DNA from: Glandiceps talaboti
Lineage: Eukaryota > Hemichordata > Enteropneusta > Spengelidae
DNA: 57,500 nt
Direction: 5' to 3'
NCBI RefSeq assembly: GCF_964340395.1
Contig: NC_135565.1
Span: 1,330,001-1,387,500 of the forward strand
Both the position numbers and the translations under genes were made by a program. This document shows positions 1 to 12,239 of this stretch, in pieces (position 1 is the first letter of the stretch; the number at the start of each line of letters is the position of its first letter). The notes under the pieces were generated by a model. The model did no database searches and was not told the origin of the DNA. It worked only from the letters and a program-made list of their open reading frames with translations.

Positions 1-1250
1 GTGTGTGAGTGGGAGAATGCACAAGTCATTAAATTGAAGAGCTATTTGCAACGGTGGGTGCCCTGTATCTGAAGGATCGGGAGTGGGCTTTCAGAATGTG
101 GAATTTGGTCCTTGTGTAGTATTGGTGAACGATATCATTGGTTGTTATAAGTTTAGAATGTGGAATTTGATCCTTGTGTTGTATTGATGAACGGTATCAT
201 TGGTTGTATTTATACTTTTTTAGCCCACATTGAAATTGGATGCGGACAGCGAAATTAATTATTAGTTGTAATTTGGTGTTTATTGTGATACTGCAGTTTG
301 AATAAACAATGTCAGTCCAGGATTGAGAAAACTGTAACCGGGCTACATAAAGGATACAACGTCTAGTCCGACGAAGGTCTGAGACCCAAACAAGTCGTAT
401 TGCGTGAATAACATAATCGTGAGTCAAAGAGAGGGTTTTAATATGATCAGGTATTTTCTGCAGTTGCTGACGAGTGCCAAATAGCATGAATTGATATTTA
501 GAAATGTTGGGTTTAGGAGAGTTGGAATGAAACCACGTTATAAGGTTGTTGATTTCATCGTGTTAAGGTGTCACAAAAGCTTGTTGAAGGGGTCCTCGAA
601 AAAATAGGCGTAATGGGGTGGGGGCACCTGAAAAATAAATTGATTTCACGAGATTGGAAAATTAACCTTTTAATAGTTGGTCAGCCTTTTTCAACAATAA
701 CAACAACGAAATAACGAAAGTTGCTAACAAATTAACATGTAATAAACAATTGCCTGATTTTAGAATGCTTCAACATCCAAAATAATACATCAATGTAAGA
801 GTTGAATGGCAATGTTGTTTTTGATCCAAAAATACCAGTATCTTAAGTGTGTAGAAAGCAGCTTTAAAGTTGAACATATCCAGGAACAGAATTACTGCAA
901 ATTAGCCATTCCAAAAATCGGTTTCAACAAACATGTCAAAATGCATTTAGAGCAAAAGCCCTCCGATTCCAATGATTGCATGCACTATCACAACACAAGG
1001 AATATAGGAATATATGTTATATTCATCAGCTCTTTCCATCATACAACTTGTACTAATGTGAAAACTCAGAAGTTTTTTTTAAAAAGGATATCTTAGCCTG
1101 CCATGCTGCCAAAGTAGAATGCCAATGATAAAGAGTCACTTGAGAAGAACATGCAACAAATGGAGTGGTTGACAAATATCAAAAACTCTGTAAAACATGC
1201 TTGTAAAATTTCTCTCCTTTTGACATGATACACATCCTTACAATAAACTC
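1..1250. other. Left edge, no supported gene
   Basis: AT-rich sequence with short open frames on both strands that lack recognisable motifs. A segment of about 57 bp is imperfectly duplicated (roughly 95-145 and 152-207, both containing GAATGTGGAATTTG and ATCATTGGTTGT). Nothing else was recognised. Confidence 0.5.
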
Positions 1251-1726
1251 TAAGGGACCGGTCAGTTTCTTCGGCCTGGATTGGGAGGGGGGGGGGGGTC
1301 TCTGAAGATTACCATTACGAAACCTTCAAGTTCACTTTTGCCCCAAAGTGCAATTTTGGTGAAACAGCCAAACACTTACATGGCATGTTCTGTAACTAGT
1401 GTGGTAGCTAGACAATACATGTATATGTATATTTATATCTATATGTAGAGGTATATGTAGAGGTATGTTTGAACTCTTACGTGAAGTAATATTAAAGAAT
1501 GTATGTAAGAAAGAGGGACTATAATACATTATACATGTACCAGTCAGTTCAGACAAAGCTATATGCCATTGTAGAAAAGGATTCTCTTCTTCCATCACAA
1601 TCCAAAACATAATGACCCCCCCCCCCCCAATCCACAATTTTCACAACAGCATGTCCCCCACCCTACTGCCAATGTCAAAAACAGGGAACCCCCCCCCCCA
1701 AGCCGAAGAAACTGTCTGGTTCCTAA
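1251..1726. mobile_element. Short copy of the TAGGGACCGGTCAGTTT terminal-inverted-repeat element
   Basis: The left end reads TAAGGGACCGGTCAGTTTCT followed by a cggcc and a G-run. The right end is a C-run followed by GCCGAAGAAACTGTCTGGTT and CCTAA, the imperfect reverse complement. The interior (about 1300-1440: GAAACCTTCAAGTTCACTTT, GAAACAGCCAAACACTTACA) recurs at 17200, 21190 and 26250. It has no coding capacity and is about 475 bp, so it looks like an internally deleted non-autonomous DNA element. Confidence 0.65.
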
Positions 1727-4160
1727 CTGGTGCATGGGGTATGTTGCTAGGTCCGCACTATTCCTGGTACACGGGGTCTGTTGTGAGGTTCGCGCTATAA
1801 CTGGTACACGGGCCAGTTGCTAGGTTCGTACTATTACTGGTACACAGGGGTATGTTGCTAGGTTCGTACTATTACTGGTACACGGGGGTCTGTTGCTAGG
1901 TTCACACTATTACTGATACACGGGTATTGTTAATATGTTCACACTATTACTGATACATGGGTATTGTTACTATGTTCACACTTTTACTGGTACACGGGTA
2001 ATGTTGGGTTCTTATAATGTTGGGTTCTTATATAGCGCTTTCCCACACCGTGCTCAAAGCGCTTTACAATTATTACCCCTGGCTCGGATCAGAACAGCAC
2101 AACGGCCCTTTAGTCTTTCCTCAACTCCCCGGGGAGCATACAATCCATTACAGCCATTTCAGCGCATAGGATTAAAGCCTTCACATTGCTACCTACATCC
2201 TACCAGGTCCCCAATTATACAGCTGGGTTAACTGAGGCACAGTCGTGGTTCAAATCTTGCCCAAGGACTTTTGCAACTCAGAAACAAACAGCAGGCATCG
2301 ACAGGGCTCGAACCTGCAACCTGTAGATTCCAAGCCGGTCGAGCTAACCAATCATCCATCATGACTCCACTGGTATTGTTACTATGTTCACACTTTTACT
2401 GGTACACGGGTATTGTTACTATGTTCACACTATTACTGGTACACGGGTATTGTTACTATGTTCACACTATTACTGGTACACGGGTATTGTTACTTTGTTC
2501 ACACCTTTACTGGTACACAGGTATTGTTACTATGTTCACACTTTTACTGGTACACGGGTATTGTTACTATGTTCACACTTTTACTGGTACACGGGTATTG
2601 TTACTATGTTCACACTTTTACTGATACACGGGTATTGTTACTATGTTCACACTTTTACTGGTACACGGGTATTGTTACTATGTTCACACTTTTACTGGTA
2701 CACGGGTATTGTTACTATGTTCACACTTTTACTGGTACACGGGTATTGTTACTATGTTCACACTTTTACTGGTACACGGGTATTGTTACTATGTTCACAC
2801 TTTTACTGGTACACGGGTATTGTTACTATGTTCACACTTTTACTGGTACACGGGTATTGTTACTATGTTCACACTTTTACTGGTACACAGGTATTGTTAC
2901 TTTGTTCACACTTTTACTGGTACACGGGTATTGTTACTTTGTTCACACTATTACTGGTACACGGGTATTGTTACTATGTTCACACTTTTACTGGTACACG
3001 GGTATTGTTACTATGTTCACACTTTTACTGGTACACGGGTATTGTTACTATGTTCACACTTTTACTGGTACATGGGCATTGTTACTATGTTCACACTTTT
3101 ACTGGTACACGGGTATTGTTACTATGTTCACACTATTACTGGTACACGGGTATTGTTACTATGTTCACACTATTACTGATACACGGGTATTGTTACTATG
3201 TTCACACTTTTACTGGTACACGGGTATTGTTACTATGTTCACACTTTTACTGATACGATGGTATTGTTACTATGTTCACACTTTTACTGGTACACGGGTA
3301 TTGTTACTATGTTCACAATTTTACTGGTACACGGGTATTGTTACTCTGTTCACACTTTTACTGATACACGGGTATTGTTACTTTGTTCACACTTTTACTG
3401 GTACACGGGTATTGTTACTATGTTCACACTTTTACTGATACACGGGTATTGTTACTATGTTCACACTTTTACTGGTACACGGGTATTGTTACTTTGTTCA
3501 CACTTTTACTGGTACACGGGTATTGTTACTTTGTTCACACTTTTACTGGTACACGGGTATTGTTACTATGTTCACACTATTACTGGTACACTGGTATTGT
3601 TACTATGGTCACACTTTTACTGGTACACGGGTATTGTTACTATATTCACACTTTTACTGGTACACGGGTATTGTTACTATGTTCACACTTTTACTGGTAC
3701 ATGGACTTTGTTACTATGTTCACACTTTTACTGGTACATGGGTATTGTTACTATGTTCACACTATTACTGATACACGGGTATTGTTACTATGTTCACACT
3801 ATTACTGATACACGGGTATTGTTACTATGTTCACACTTTTACTGATACACGGGTATTGTTACTATGTTCACACTTTTACTGGTACATGGGCATTGTTACT
3901 TTGTTCACACTTTTACTGGTACACGGTTATTGTTACTATGTTCACACTTTTACTGGTACACGGGTATTGTTACTATGTTCACACTTTTACTGATACACGG
4001 GTATTGTTACTATGTTCACACTTTTAGTGGTACACGGGTATTGATACTATGTTCACACTTTTACTGGTACACGGGTATCGTTACTCTGTTCACACTTTTA
4101 CTGGTACACGGGTATTGTTACTATGTTCACACTTTTACTGGTACACAGGGTCAGTTGCTA
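1727..4160. repeat. 37-bp minisatellite (core 2371-4160, about 48 units)
   Basis: Head-to-tail units of 37 bp contain TTTTACTGGTACACGGGTAT and GTTACTATGTTCACAC. Units at both edges (about 1730-1930 and 4135-4160) are clearly diverged (GGGTCTGTTGCTAGGTTCG and similar) while the centre is homogeneous. A SINE interrupts the left part. The unit has no stop codon in any of the three + frames, which produces open frames up to 341 codons with no real coding signal. Confidence 0.93.
2004..2370 (-). mobile_element. tRNA-derived SINE inserted in the 37-bp array
   Basis: On the minus strand, 2366-2300 reads as a tRNA-like head with an A box (TGGTTAGCTCGACCGG, 2350-2335) and a B box (GGTTCGAGCCC, 2314-2304), the internal RNA polymerase III promoter. 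The body runs to about 2020 and contains an inverted pair AGCGCTTT / AAAGCGCT (2034-2041, 2056-2063) that can form a stem. At the far end a 16-bp sequence (AATGTTGGGTTCTTAT) is present twice in tandem, possibly the SINE tail. The 37-bp units resume at about 2371. No clear target-site duplication was seen. Confidence 0.72.
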
Positions 4161-4356
4161 GGTTACTTTTATTTTCACTTGCAACCGGCCTTGTTCCTAG
4201 CCAACTTAAGTCTGCAATTATTCGCCCGTTGTGAGCTAGATCACAATGTATTGGATAATTATAGACCCGTATCAAATCTCTTTCCTTTTCTATCGAAAGT
4301 TCTAGAGAAAATTGTGGCGCAGCAATTACATCATCATCTAACCAAGTTCGAGCTTT
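4161..4356 (+). pseudogene. LINE reverse-transcriptase fragment, frameshifted
   Basis: Two + frames carry adjacent pieces of a non-LTR reverse transcriptase. First comes ATGLVPSQLKSAIIRPL, then after a frameshift DHNVLDNYRPVSNL and PFLSKVLEKIVAQQLHHHL. The N-Y-R-P-[VI]-S-N-L block is the conserved segment of RT domain 2 in CR1/L2-like LINEs. The fragment has no catalytic YxDD and is cut off on the right by the 31-bp satellite, whose first unit continues the same frame (LYIKCQSTY). It is flanked by tandem arrays on both sides and is not functional. Confidence 0.82.
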
Positions 4357-7300
4357 ACATCAAGTGTCAAAGTACATATCTAGCTTTACACCAAGTGTCA
4401 AAGTGCACATCGGGCTTTACACCAAGTGTCAAAGTACATATCTAGCTTTACACCAAGTGTCAAAGTGCACATCGGGCTTTACACCAAGTGTCAAAGTACA
4501 TATCTAGCTTTACACCAAGTGTCAAAGTACATATCTAGCTTTACACCAAGTGTCAAAGTATATATCGGGCTTTACACCAAGTGTCAAAGTACATATCTAG
4601 CTTTACACCAAGTGTCAAAGTACATATCTAGCTTTACATCAAGTGTCAAAGTACATATCTAGCTTTACACCAAGTGTCAAAGTACATATCTAGCTTTACA
4701 CCAAGTGTCAAAGTGCACATCGGGCTTTACACCAAGTGTCAAAGTACATATCTAGCTTTACACCAAGTGTCAAAGTACATATCTAGCTTTACATCAAGTG
4801 TCAAAGTACATATCTAGCTTTACACCAAGTGTCAAAGTACATATCTAGCTTTACACCAAGTGTCAAAGTGCACATCGGGCTTTACACCAAGTGTCAAAGT
4901 ACATATCTAGCTTTACACCAAGTGTCAAAGTACATATCTAGCTTTACACCAAGTGTCAAAGTATATATCGGGCTTTACACCAAGTGTCAAAGTACATATC
5001 TAGCTTTACACCAAGTGTCAAAGTACATATCTAGCTTTACATCAAGTGTCAAAGTACATATCTAGCTTTACACCAAGTGTCAAAGTACATATCTAGCTTT
5101 ACACCAAGTGTCAAAGTGCACATCGGGCTTTACACCAAGTGTCAAAGTACATATCTAGCTTTACACCAAGTGTCAAAGTACATATCTAGCTTTACACCAA
5201 GTGTCAAAGTGCACATCGGGCTTTACACCAAGTGTCAAAGTACACATCTAGCTTTACACCAAGTGTCAAAGTACACATCTAGCTTTACACCAAGTGTCAA
5301 AGTATATATCTAGCTTTACACCAAGTGTCAAAGTACATATCTATCTTTACACCAAGTGTCAAAGTACATATCTAGCTTTACACCAAGTGTCAAAGTATAT
5401 ATCTAGCTTTACACCAAGTGTCAAAGTACATATCTAGCTTTACACCAAGTGTCAAAGTACATATCTAGCTTTACACCAAGTGTCAAAGTACATATCTAGC
5501 TTTACACCAAGTGTCAAAGTACATATCTATCTTTACACCAAGTGTCAAAGTACATATCTATCTCTACACCAAGTGTCAAAGTACATATCTAGCTTTACAC
5601 CAAGTGTCAAAGTACACATCTAGCTTTACACCAAGTGTCAAAGTATATATCTAGCTTTACACCAAGTGTCAAAGTACATATCTAGCTTTACACCAAGTGT
5701 CAAAGTACATATCTAGCTTTACACCAAGTGTCAAAGTACATATCTATCTTTACACCAAGTGTCAAAGTACATATCTATCTCTACACCAAGTGTCAAAGTA
5801 CATATCTATCTCTACACCAAGTGTCAAAGTACATATCTAGCTTTACATCAAGTGTCAAAGTACATATCTAGCTTTACACCAAGTGTCAAAGTACATATCT
5901 AGCTTTACACCAAGTGTCAAAGTGCACATCGGGCTTTACACCAAGTGTCAAAGTACATATCTAGCTTTACACCAAGTGTCAAAGTACATATCTAGCTTTA
6001 CATCAAGTGTCAAAGTACATATCTAGCTTTACACCAAGTGTCAAAGTACATATCTAGCTTTACACCAAGTGTCAAAGTGCACATCGGGCTTTACACCAAG
6101 TGTCAAAGTACATATCTAGCTTTACACCAAGTGTCAAAGTACATATCTAGCTTTACACCAAGTGTCAAAGTATATATCGGGCTTTACACCAAGTGTCAAA
6201 GTACATATCTAGCTTTACACCAAGTGTCAAAGTACATATCTAGCTTTACATCAAGTGTCAAAGTACATATCTAGCTTTACACCAAGTGTCAAAGTACATA
6301 TCTAGCTTTACACCAAGTGTCAAAGTGCACATCGGGCTTTACACCAAGTGTCAAAGTACATATCTAGCTTTACACCAAGTGTCAAAGTACATATCTAGCT
6401 TTACACCAAGTGTCAAAGTGCACATCGGGCTTTACACCAAGTGTCAAAGTACACATCTAGCTTTACACCAAGTGTCAAAGTACACATCTAGCTTTACACC
6501 AAGTGTCAAAGTATATATCTAGCTTTACACCAAGTGTCAAAGTACATATCTATCTTTACACCAAGTGTCAAAGTACATATCTAGCTTTACACCAAGTGTC
6601 AAAGTATATATCTAGCTTTACACCAAGTGTCAAAGTACATATCTAGCTTTACACCAAGTGTCAAAGTACATATCTAGCTTTACACCAAGTGTCAAAGTAC
6701 ATATCTAGCTTTACACCAAGTGTCAAAGTACATATCTATCTTTACACCAAGTGTCAAAGTACATATCTATCTCTACACCAAGTGTCAAAGTACATATCTA
6801 GCTTTACACCAAGTGTCAAAGTACACATCTAGCTTTACACCAAGTGTCAAAGTATATATCTAGCTTTACACCAAGTGTCAAAGTACATATCTAGCTTTAC
6901 ACCAAGTGTCAAAGTACATATCTAGCTTTACACCAAGTGTCAAAGTACATATCTATCTTTACACCAAGTGTCAAAGTACATATCTATCTCTACACCAAGT
7001 GTCAAAGTACATATCTATCTCTACACCAAGTGTCAAAGTACATATCTAGCTTTACACCAAGTGTCAAAGTACATATCTAGCTTTACACCAAGTGTCAAAG
7101 TACATATCTAGCTTTACACCAATTGTCAAAGTACATATCTAGCTTTACACCAATTGTCAAAGTACATATCTAGCTTTACACCAAGTGTCAAAGTACATAT
7201 TTAGCTTTACACCAAGTGTCAAAGTACATATCTATCTCTACACCAAGTGTCAAAGTACATATCTAGCTTTACATCAAGTGTCAAAGTACATATCTAGCTT

Positions 7301-10300
7301 TACATCAAGTGTCAAAGTACATATCTAGCTTTACACCAAGTGTCAAAGTACATATCTAGCTTTAAACCAATTGTCAAAGTACATATCTAGCTTTACACCA
7401 AGTGTCAAAGTACATATCTATCTCTACACCAAGTGTCAAAGTACATATCTATCTCTACACCAAGTGTCAAAGACTCAAAGTACATATTTAGCTTTACACC
7501 AAGTGTCAAAGTACATATCTAGCTTTACACCAAGTGTCAAAGTACATATCTAGCTTTACACCAAGTGTCAAAGTACATATCTAGCTTTACACCAAGTGTC
7601 AAAGACTCAAAGTACATATTTAGCTTTACACCAAGTGTCAAAGTACATATCTATCTCTACACCAAGTGTCAAAGTACATATCTAGCTTTACACCAAGTGT
7701 CAAAGTACATATCTAGCTTTACACCAAGTGTCAAAGTACATATCTAGCTTTACACCAAGTGTCAAAGTACATATCTAGCTTTACACCAAGTGTCAAAGTA
7801 CATATCTAGCTTTACATCAAGTGTCAAAGTACATATCTAGCTTTACACCAAGTGTCAAAGTACATATCTAGCTTTACACCAATTGTCAAAGTACATATCG
7901 GGCTTTACACCAAGTGTCAAAGTACATATCTATCTCTACACCAAGTGTCAAAGTACATATCTAGCTTTACACCAAGTGTCAAAGTACATATTTAGCTTTA
8001 CACCAAGTGTCAAAGTACATATTTACCTTTACACCAATTGTCAAAGTACATATCTAGCTTTACACCAAGTGTCAAAGTACATATCTAGCTTTACACCAAG
8101 TGTCAAAGTACATATCTAGCTTTACACCAAGTGTCAAAGTACATATCTAGCTTTACACCAAGTGTCAAAGTACATATCTAGCTTTACACCAATTGTCAAA
8201 GTACATATCGGGCTTTACACCAAGTGTCAAAGTACATATCTAGCTTTACACCAAGTGTCAAAGTACATATCTAGCTTTACATCAAGTGTCAAAGTACATA
8301 TCTAGCTTTACACCAAGTGTCAAAGTACATATCTAGCTTTACATCAAGTGTCAAAGTACATATCTATCTTTACACCAAGTGTCAAAGTGCACATCGGGCT
8401 TTACACCAAGTGTCAAAGTACATATCTAGCTTTACACCAAGTGTCAAAGTACACATCTAGCTTTACACCAAGTGTCAAAGTATATATCGGGCTTTACACC
8501 AAGTGTCAAAGTACATATCTAGCTTTACACCAAGTGTCAAAGTACATATCTATCTCTACACCAAGTGTCAAAGTACATATCTAGCTTTACACCAAGTGTC
8601 AAAGTTCATATCTAGCTTTACACCAAGTGTCAAAGTACATATCTAGCTTTACACCAAGTGTCAAAGTACATATCTAGCTTTACACCAAGTGTCAAAGTAC
8701 ATATCTAGCTTTACACCAAGTGTCAAAGTACATATTTAGCTTTACACCAAGTGTCAAAGTACATATCTATCTCTACACCAAGTGTCAAAGTACATATCTA
8801 TCTCTACACCAAGTGTCAAAGTACATATCTAGCTTTACACCAAGTGTCAAAGTACATATCTAGCTTTACACCAAGTGTCAAAGTACATATCTAGCTTTAC
8901 ACCAAGTGTCAAAGTACATATCTATCTCTACACTAAGTGTCAAAGTACATATCTAGCTTTACACCAAGTGTCAAAGTACATATCTAGCTTTACACCAAGT
9001 GTCAAAGTACATATCTATCTCTACACCAAGTGTCAAAGTACATATCTAGCTTTACACCAAGTGTCAAAGTACATATTTAGCTTTACACCAAGTGTCAAAG
9101 TACATATTTAGCTTTACACCAAGTGTCAAAGTACATATTTAGCTTTACACCAAGTGTCAAAGTACATATCTATCTCTACACCAAGTGTCAAAGTACATAT
9201 CTAGCTTTACACCAAGTGTCAAAGTACATATCTAGCTTTACACCAAGTGTCAAAGTACATATCTAGCTGTACACCAATTGTCAAAGTACATATCTAGCTT
9301 TACACCAAGTGTCAAAGTACATATCTATCTCTACACCAAGTGTCAAAGTACATATCTAGCTTTACACCAAGTGTCAAAGTGCACATCGGGCTTTACACCA
9401 AGTGTCAAAGTACATATCTAGCTTTACATCAAGTGTCAAAGTACATATCTAGCTTTACACCAAGTGTCAAAGTACATATCTAGCTTTACACCAAGTGTCA
9501 AAGTACATATCTAGCTTTACACCAAGTGTCAAAGACTCAAAGTACATATCTAGCTTTACACCAAGTGTCAAAGTACATATCTAGCTTTACACCAAGTGTC
9601 AAAGTACATATCTAGCTTTCCACCAAGTGTCAAAGACTCAAAGTACATATTTAGCTTTACACCAAGTGTCAAAGTACATATTTACCTTTACACCAATTGT
9701 CAAAGTACATATTTAGCTTTACACCAAGTGTCAAAGTACATATCTATCTCTACACCAAGTGTCAAAGTACATATCTAGCTTTACACCAAGTGTCAAAGTA
9801 CATATCTAGCTTTACACCAAGTGTCAAAGTACATATCTAGCTTTACACCAATTGTCAAAGTACATATCTAGCTTTACACCAAGTGTCAAAGTACATATCT
9901 AGCTTTACACCAAGTGTCAAAGTACATATTTAGCTTTACACCAAGTGTCAAAGTACATATCTAGCTTTACACCAATTGTCAAAGTACATATTTAGCTTTA
10001 CACCAAGTGTCAAAGTACATATCTAGCTTTACACCAATTGTCAAAGTACATATCTAGCTTTACACCAAGTGTCAAAGTACATATCGGGCTTTACACCAAT
10101 TGTCAAAGTACATATCTAGCTTTACATCAAGTGTCAAAGTACATATTTAGCTTTAAACCAAGTGTCAAAGTACATATCTAGCTTTACACCAAGTGTCAAA
10201 GTACATATCTAGCTTTACACCAAGTGTCAAAGTATATATCTAGCTTTACACCAAGTGTCAAAATACATATCTAGCTTTACACCAAGTGTCAAAGTATATA

Positions 10301-11047
10301 CCTAGCTTTACACCAATTGTCAAAGTACATATCTAGCTTTACACCAAGTGTCAAAGTACATATTTACCTTTACACCAAGTGTCAAAGTACATATCTAGCT
10401 TTACACCAAGTGTCAAAGTACATATCTAGCTTTAAACCAAGTGTCAAAGTACATATCTAGCTTTACACCAAGTGTCAAAGTACATATCTAGCTTTACACC
10501 AAGTGTCAAAGTACATATTTAGCTTTACACCAAGTGTCAAAGTACATATCTATCTCTACACCAAGTGTCAAAGTACATATCTAGCTTTACACCAAGTGTC
10601 AAAGTACATATCTAGCTTTACACCAAGTGTCAAAGTATATATCTAGCTTTACACCAAGTGTCAAAGTACATATCTAGCTTTACACCAAGTGTCAAAGTAC
10701 ATATCTAGCTTTACACCAAGTGTCAAAGTACATATCTAGCTTTACACCAAGTGTCAAAGTACATATCTAGCTTTACACCAAGTGTCAAAGTACATATCTA
10801 GCTTTACACCAAGTGTCAAAGTACATATCTATCTTTACACCAAGTGTCAAAGTACATATCTATCTCTACACCAAGTGTCAAAGTATATATCTAGCTTTAC
10901 ACCAAGTGTCAAAATACATATCTAGCTTTACACCAAGTGTCAAAGTATATACCTAGCTTTACACCAATTGTCAAAGTACATATCTAGCTTTACACCAAGT
11001 GTCAAAGTACATATTTACCTTTACACCAAGTGTCAAAGTACATATCT
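4354..11047. repeat. 31-bp satellite, about 215 units
   Basis: Uninterrupted head-to-tail 31-bp units contain AAGTGTCAAAGTACATATCT and AGCTTTACACC. Variants include GCACATCGGGC, TATATATC, ATCTATCTCTACACC and CCAATTGTC, plus occasional insertions of GACTCAAAG (about 7470, 7600, 9535, 9630). A higher-order repeat of 39 units (1209 bp) is visible: the variant series at 4829-5313 recurs at 6038-6522. The right end breaks off at ATATCTTTGAATC. Open frames of 60-78 codons inside are artefacts of the repeat. Confidence 0.95.
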
Positions 11048-11189
11048 TTGAATCTGAACACTCGACTCGCTCATTGTCTGCGTGACTTTACGTTAGGACA
11101 GCTTTGTATGCATAGATTATATATTACCCACGTTCCGACTTGAATTAAGACTTTGGGATACATCCATCAGACTTTTAACCTCAATGGTT

Positions 11190-11373
11190 CATGTTACCTT
11201 GGCCTAACCAACTTCAGTTCTCAATTGAATGGAAAGAGATGTTCCCTATATTCATTTCATGTTCAATTTGGGGGCACCTTTGGCATGGGCGCCGTATTCT
11301 GTTTCACTGTGATAACGATTCAGTTGTTAAGATCTGGAAGAAAGGCTCATCTCGTATGTGCATTCTTGTGTGA
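11190..11373 (+). pseudogene. DIRS-like retroelement RNase H remnant
   Basis: The + frame reads LPWPNQLQFSIEW… then IWGHLWHGRRILFHCDNDSV and VKIWKKGSSR. This matches the RNase H region typical of DIRS/Ngaro-type tyrosine-recombinase retroelements, where a W-G…W-G-[KR]-x-I-x-F-x-C-D-N-x-x-V-V-x-I-W-x-K-G-[ST]-S-R pattern is characteristic (family knowledge). No intact reverse transcriptase or recombinase is present, and the neighbouring sequence to about 11560 is too decayed to assign. Confidence 0.6.
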
Positions 11374-11560
11374 AACGTAACAACGCGTGGACATTCTGAT
11401 ACATTTGACACCTAGCTGGACCTTTCACAACCGCTTGTGTATTCAGGTTTATTGCATGAACATTCGCAATTGAACTCGTGCCCGGTAACAGTTTCTGTGA
11501 TTGTTTACGATAGTGAATTTGAACTTGTAGTTTGAACTTGTAGTCATTTTCTTTTGCCAG

Positions 11561-12057
11561 TTACGCCAATGCTTGCTAACCGGGGTAAGTTCATCGAACT
11601 TAGTGATTTACATCCTGACACACTCAAACCCACTGCCACCCAAGGTCGCATCCTCCTCCAGATGCTTCTCGATCGTGCGATTGGCATCTGGAGACAGGTT
11701 GTTACGACGCCTGTTTGAGGTTACACCCACCTCGTTTATCCCAACCCTGTGTCGGTGTCACTTATTTCATTAATGACTGATTATGTATTTATACATAATC
11801 AGGGTTAATGAAGCAGTGACCTTTCTGCTCTTCCTCCACCATCCCTGTCAGCATTTCTCAAGAGGATTGCACAACACTAGCATTCCCAGACCTATGACCT
11901 TCTGTTGTCTATCACTTAATATACTGCTACCTCATTCATTCTGTTCTGGCAGCTAGCACGAGCACATCACTTTGCTCCCACCCACCCTCTCCTTTGAGTT
12001 CATTCTGTCAATTTTACTATGGCTTGATTATAATAAAGAAAGGGGGTTGTCACTACA
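11561..12057. other. No supported gene
   Basis: Mixed-composition spacer between the DIRS-like remnant and the next minisatellite. It contains a short palindrome (TTATGTATTTATACATAA, about 11780). It could be further decayed retroelement, but I recognise nothing. Confidence 0.4.
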
Positions 12058-12238
12058 GTGCATGTCAAATACTATATAACACTTGGCATAACACTACACT
12101 ATATAACACTTGACTTAACACTACACTATATAACACTTGGCATAACACTACACTATATAACACTTGACATAACACTACACTATATAACACTTGGCGTAAC
12201 ACTCTACTATATAACACTTGGTGTAACTCTATACTATT
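12058..12238. repeat. 27-bp tandem repeat, about 6-7 units
   Basis: Units contain ACACTTGGCATAACACTACA followed by CTATATA, with alternating GGCATA and GACATA/GACTTA variants and more divergent units at the right end. It lies directly against the 26-bp array. Confidence 0.9.
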
Positions 12239-12239
12239 G

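Noticed and set aside
806-1096. 96-codon + frame and the minus-strand frame 487-197
   Set aside because: No recognisable motif, no supporting splice sites, ordinary length for AT-rich noncoding DNA.
2271-4445. Long + frames (up to 341 codons) repeating VHGYCYYVHTFTGTRVLLL
   Set aside because: They are the three frames of the 37-bp minisatellite; the product has no composition or motif of a real protein and all three frames are open.
4354-11047. CRISPR-like reading of the 31-bp array
   Set aside because: There are no unique spacers: units abut directly, and the context is eukaryotic with LINE flanks. The same applies to the 28-, 35- and 37-bp arrays.
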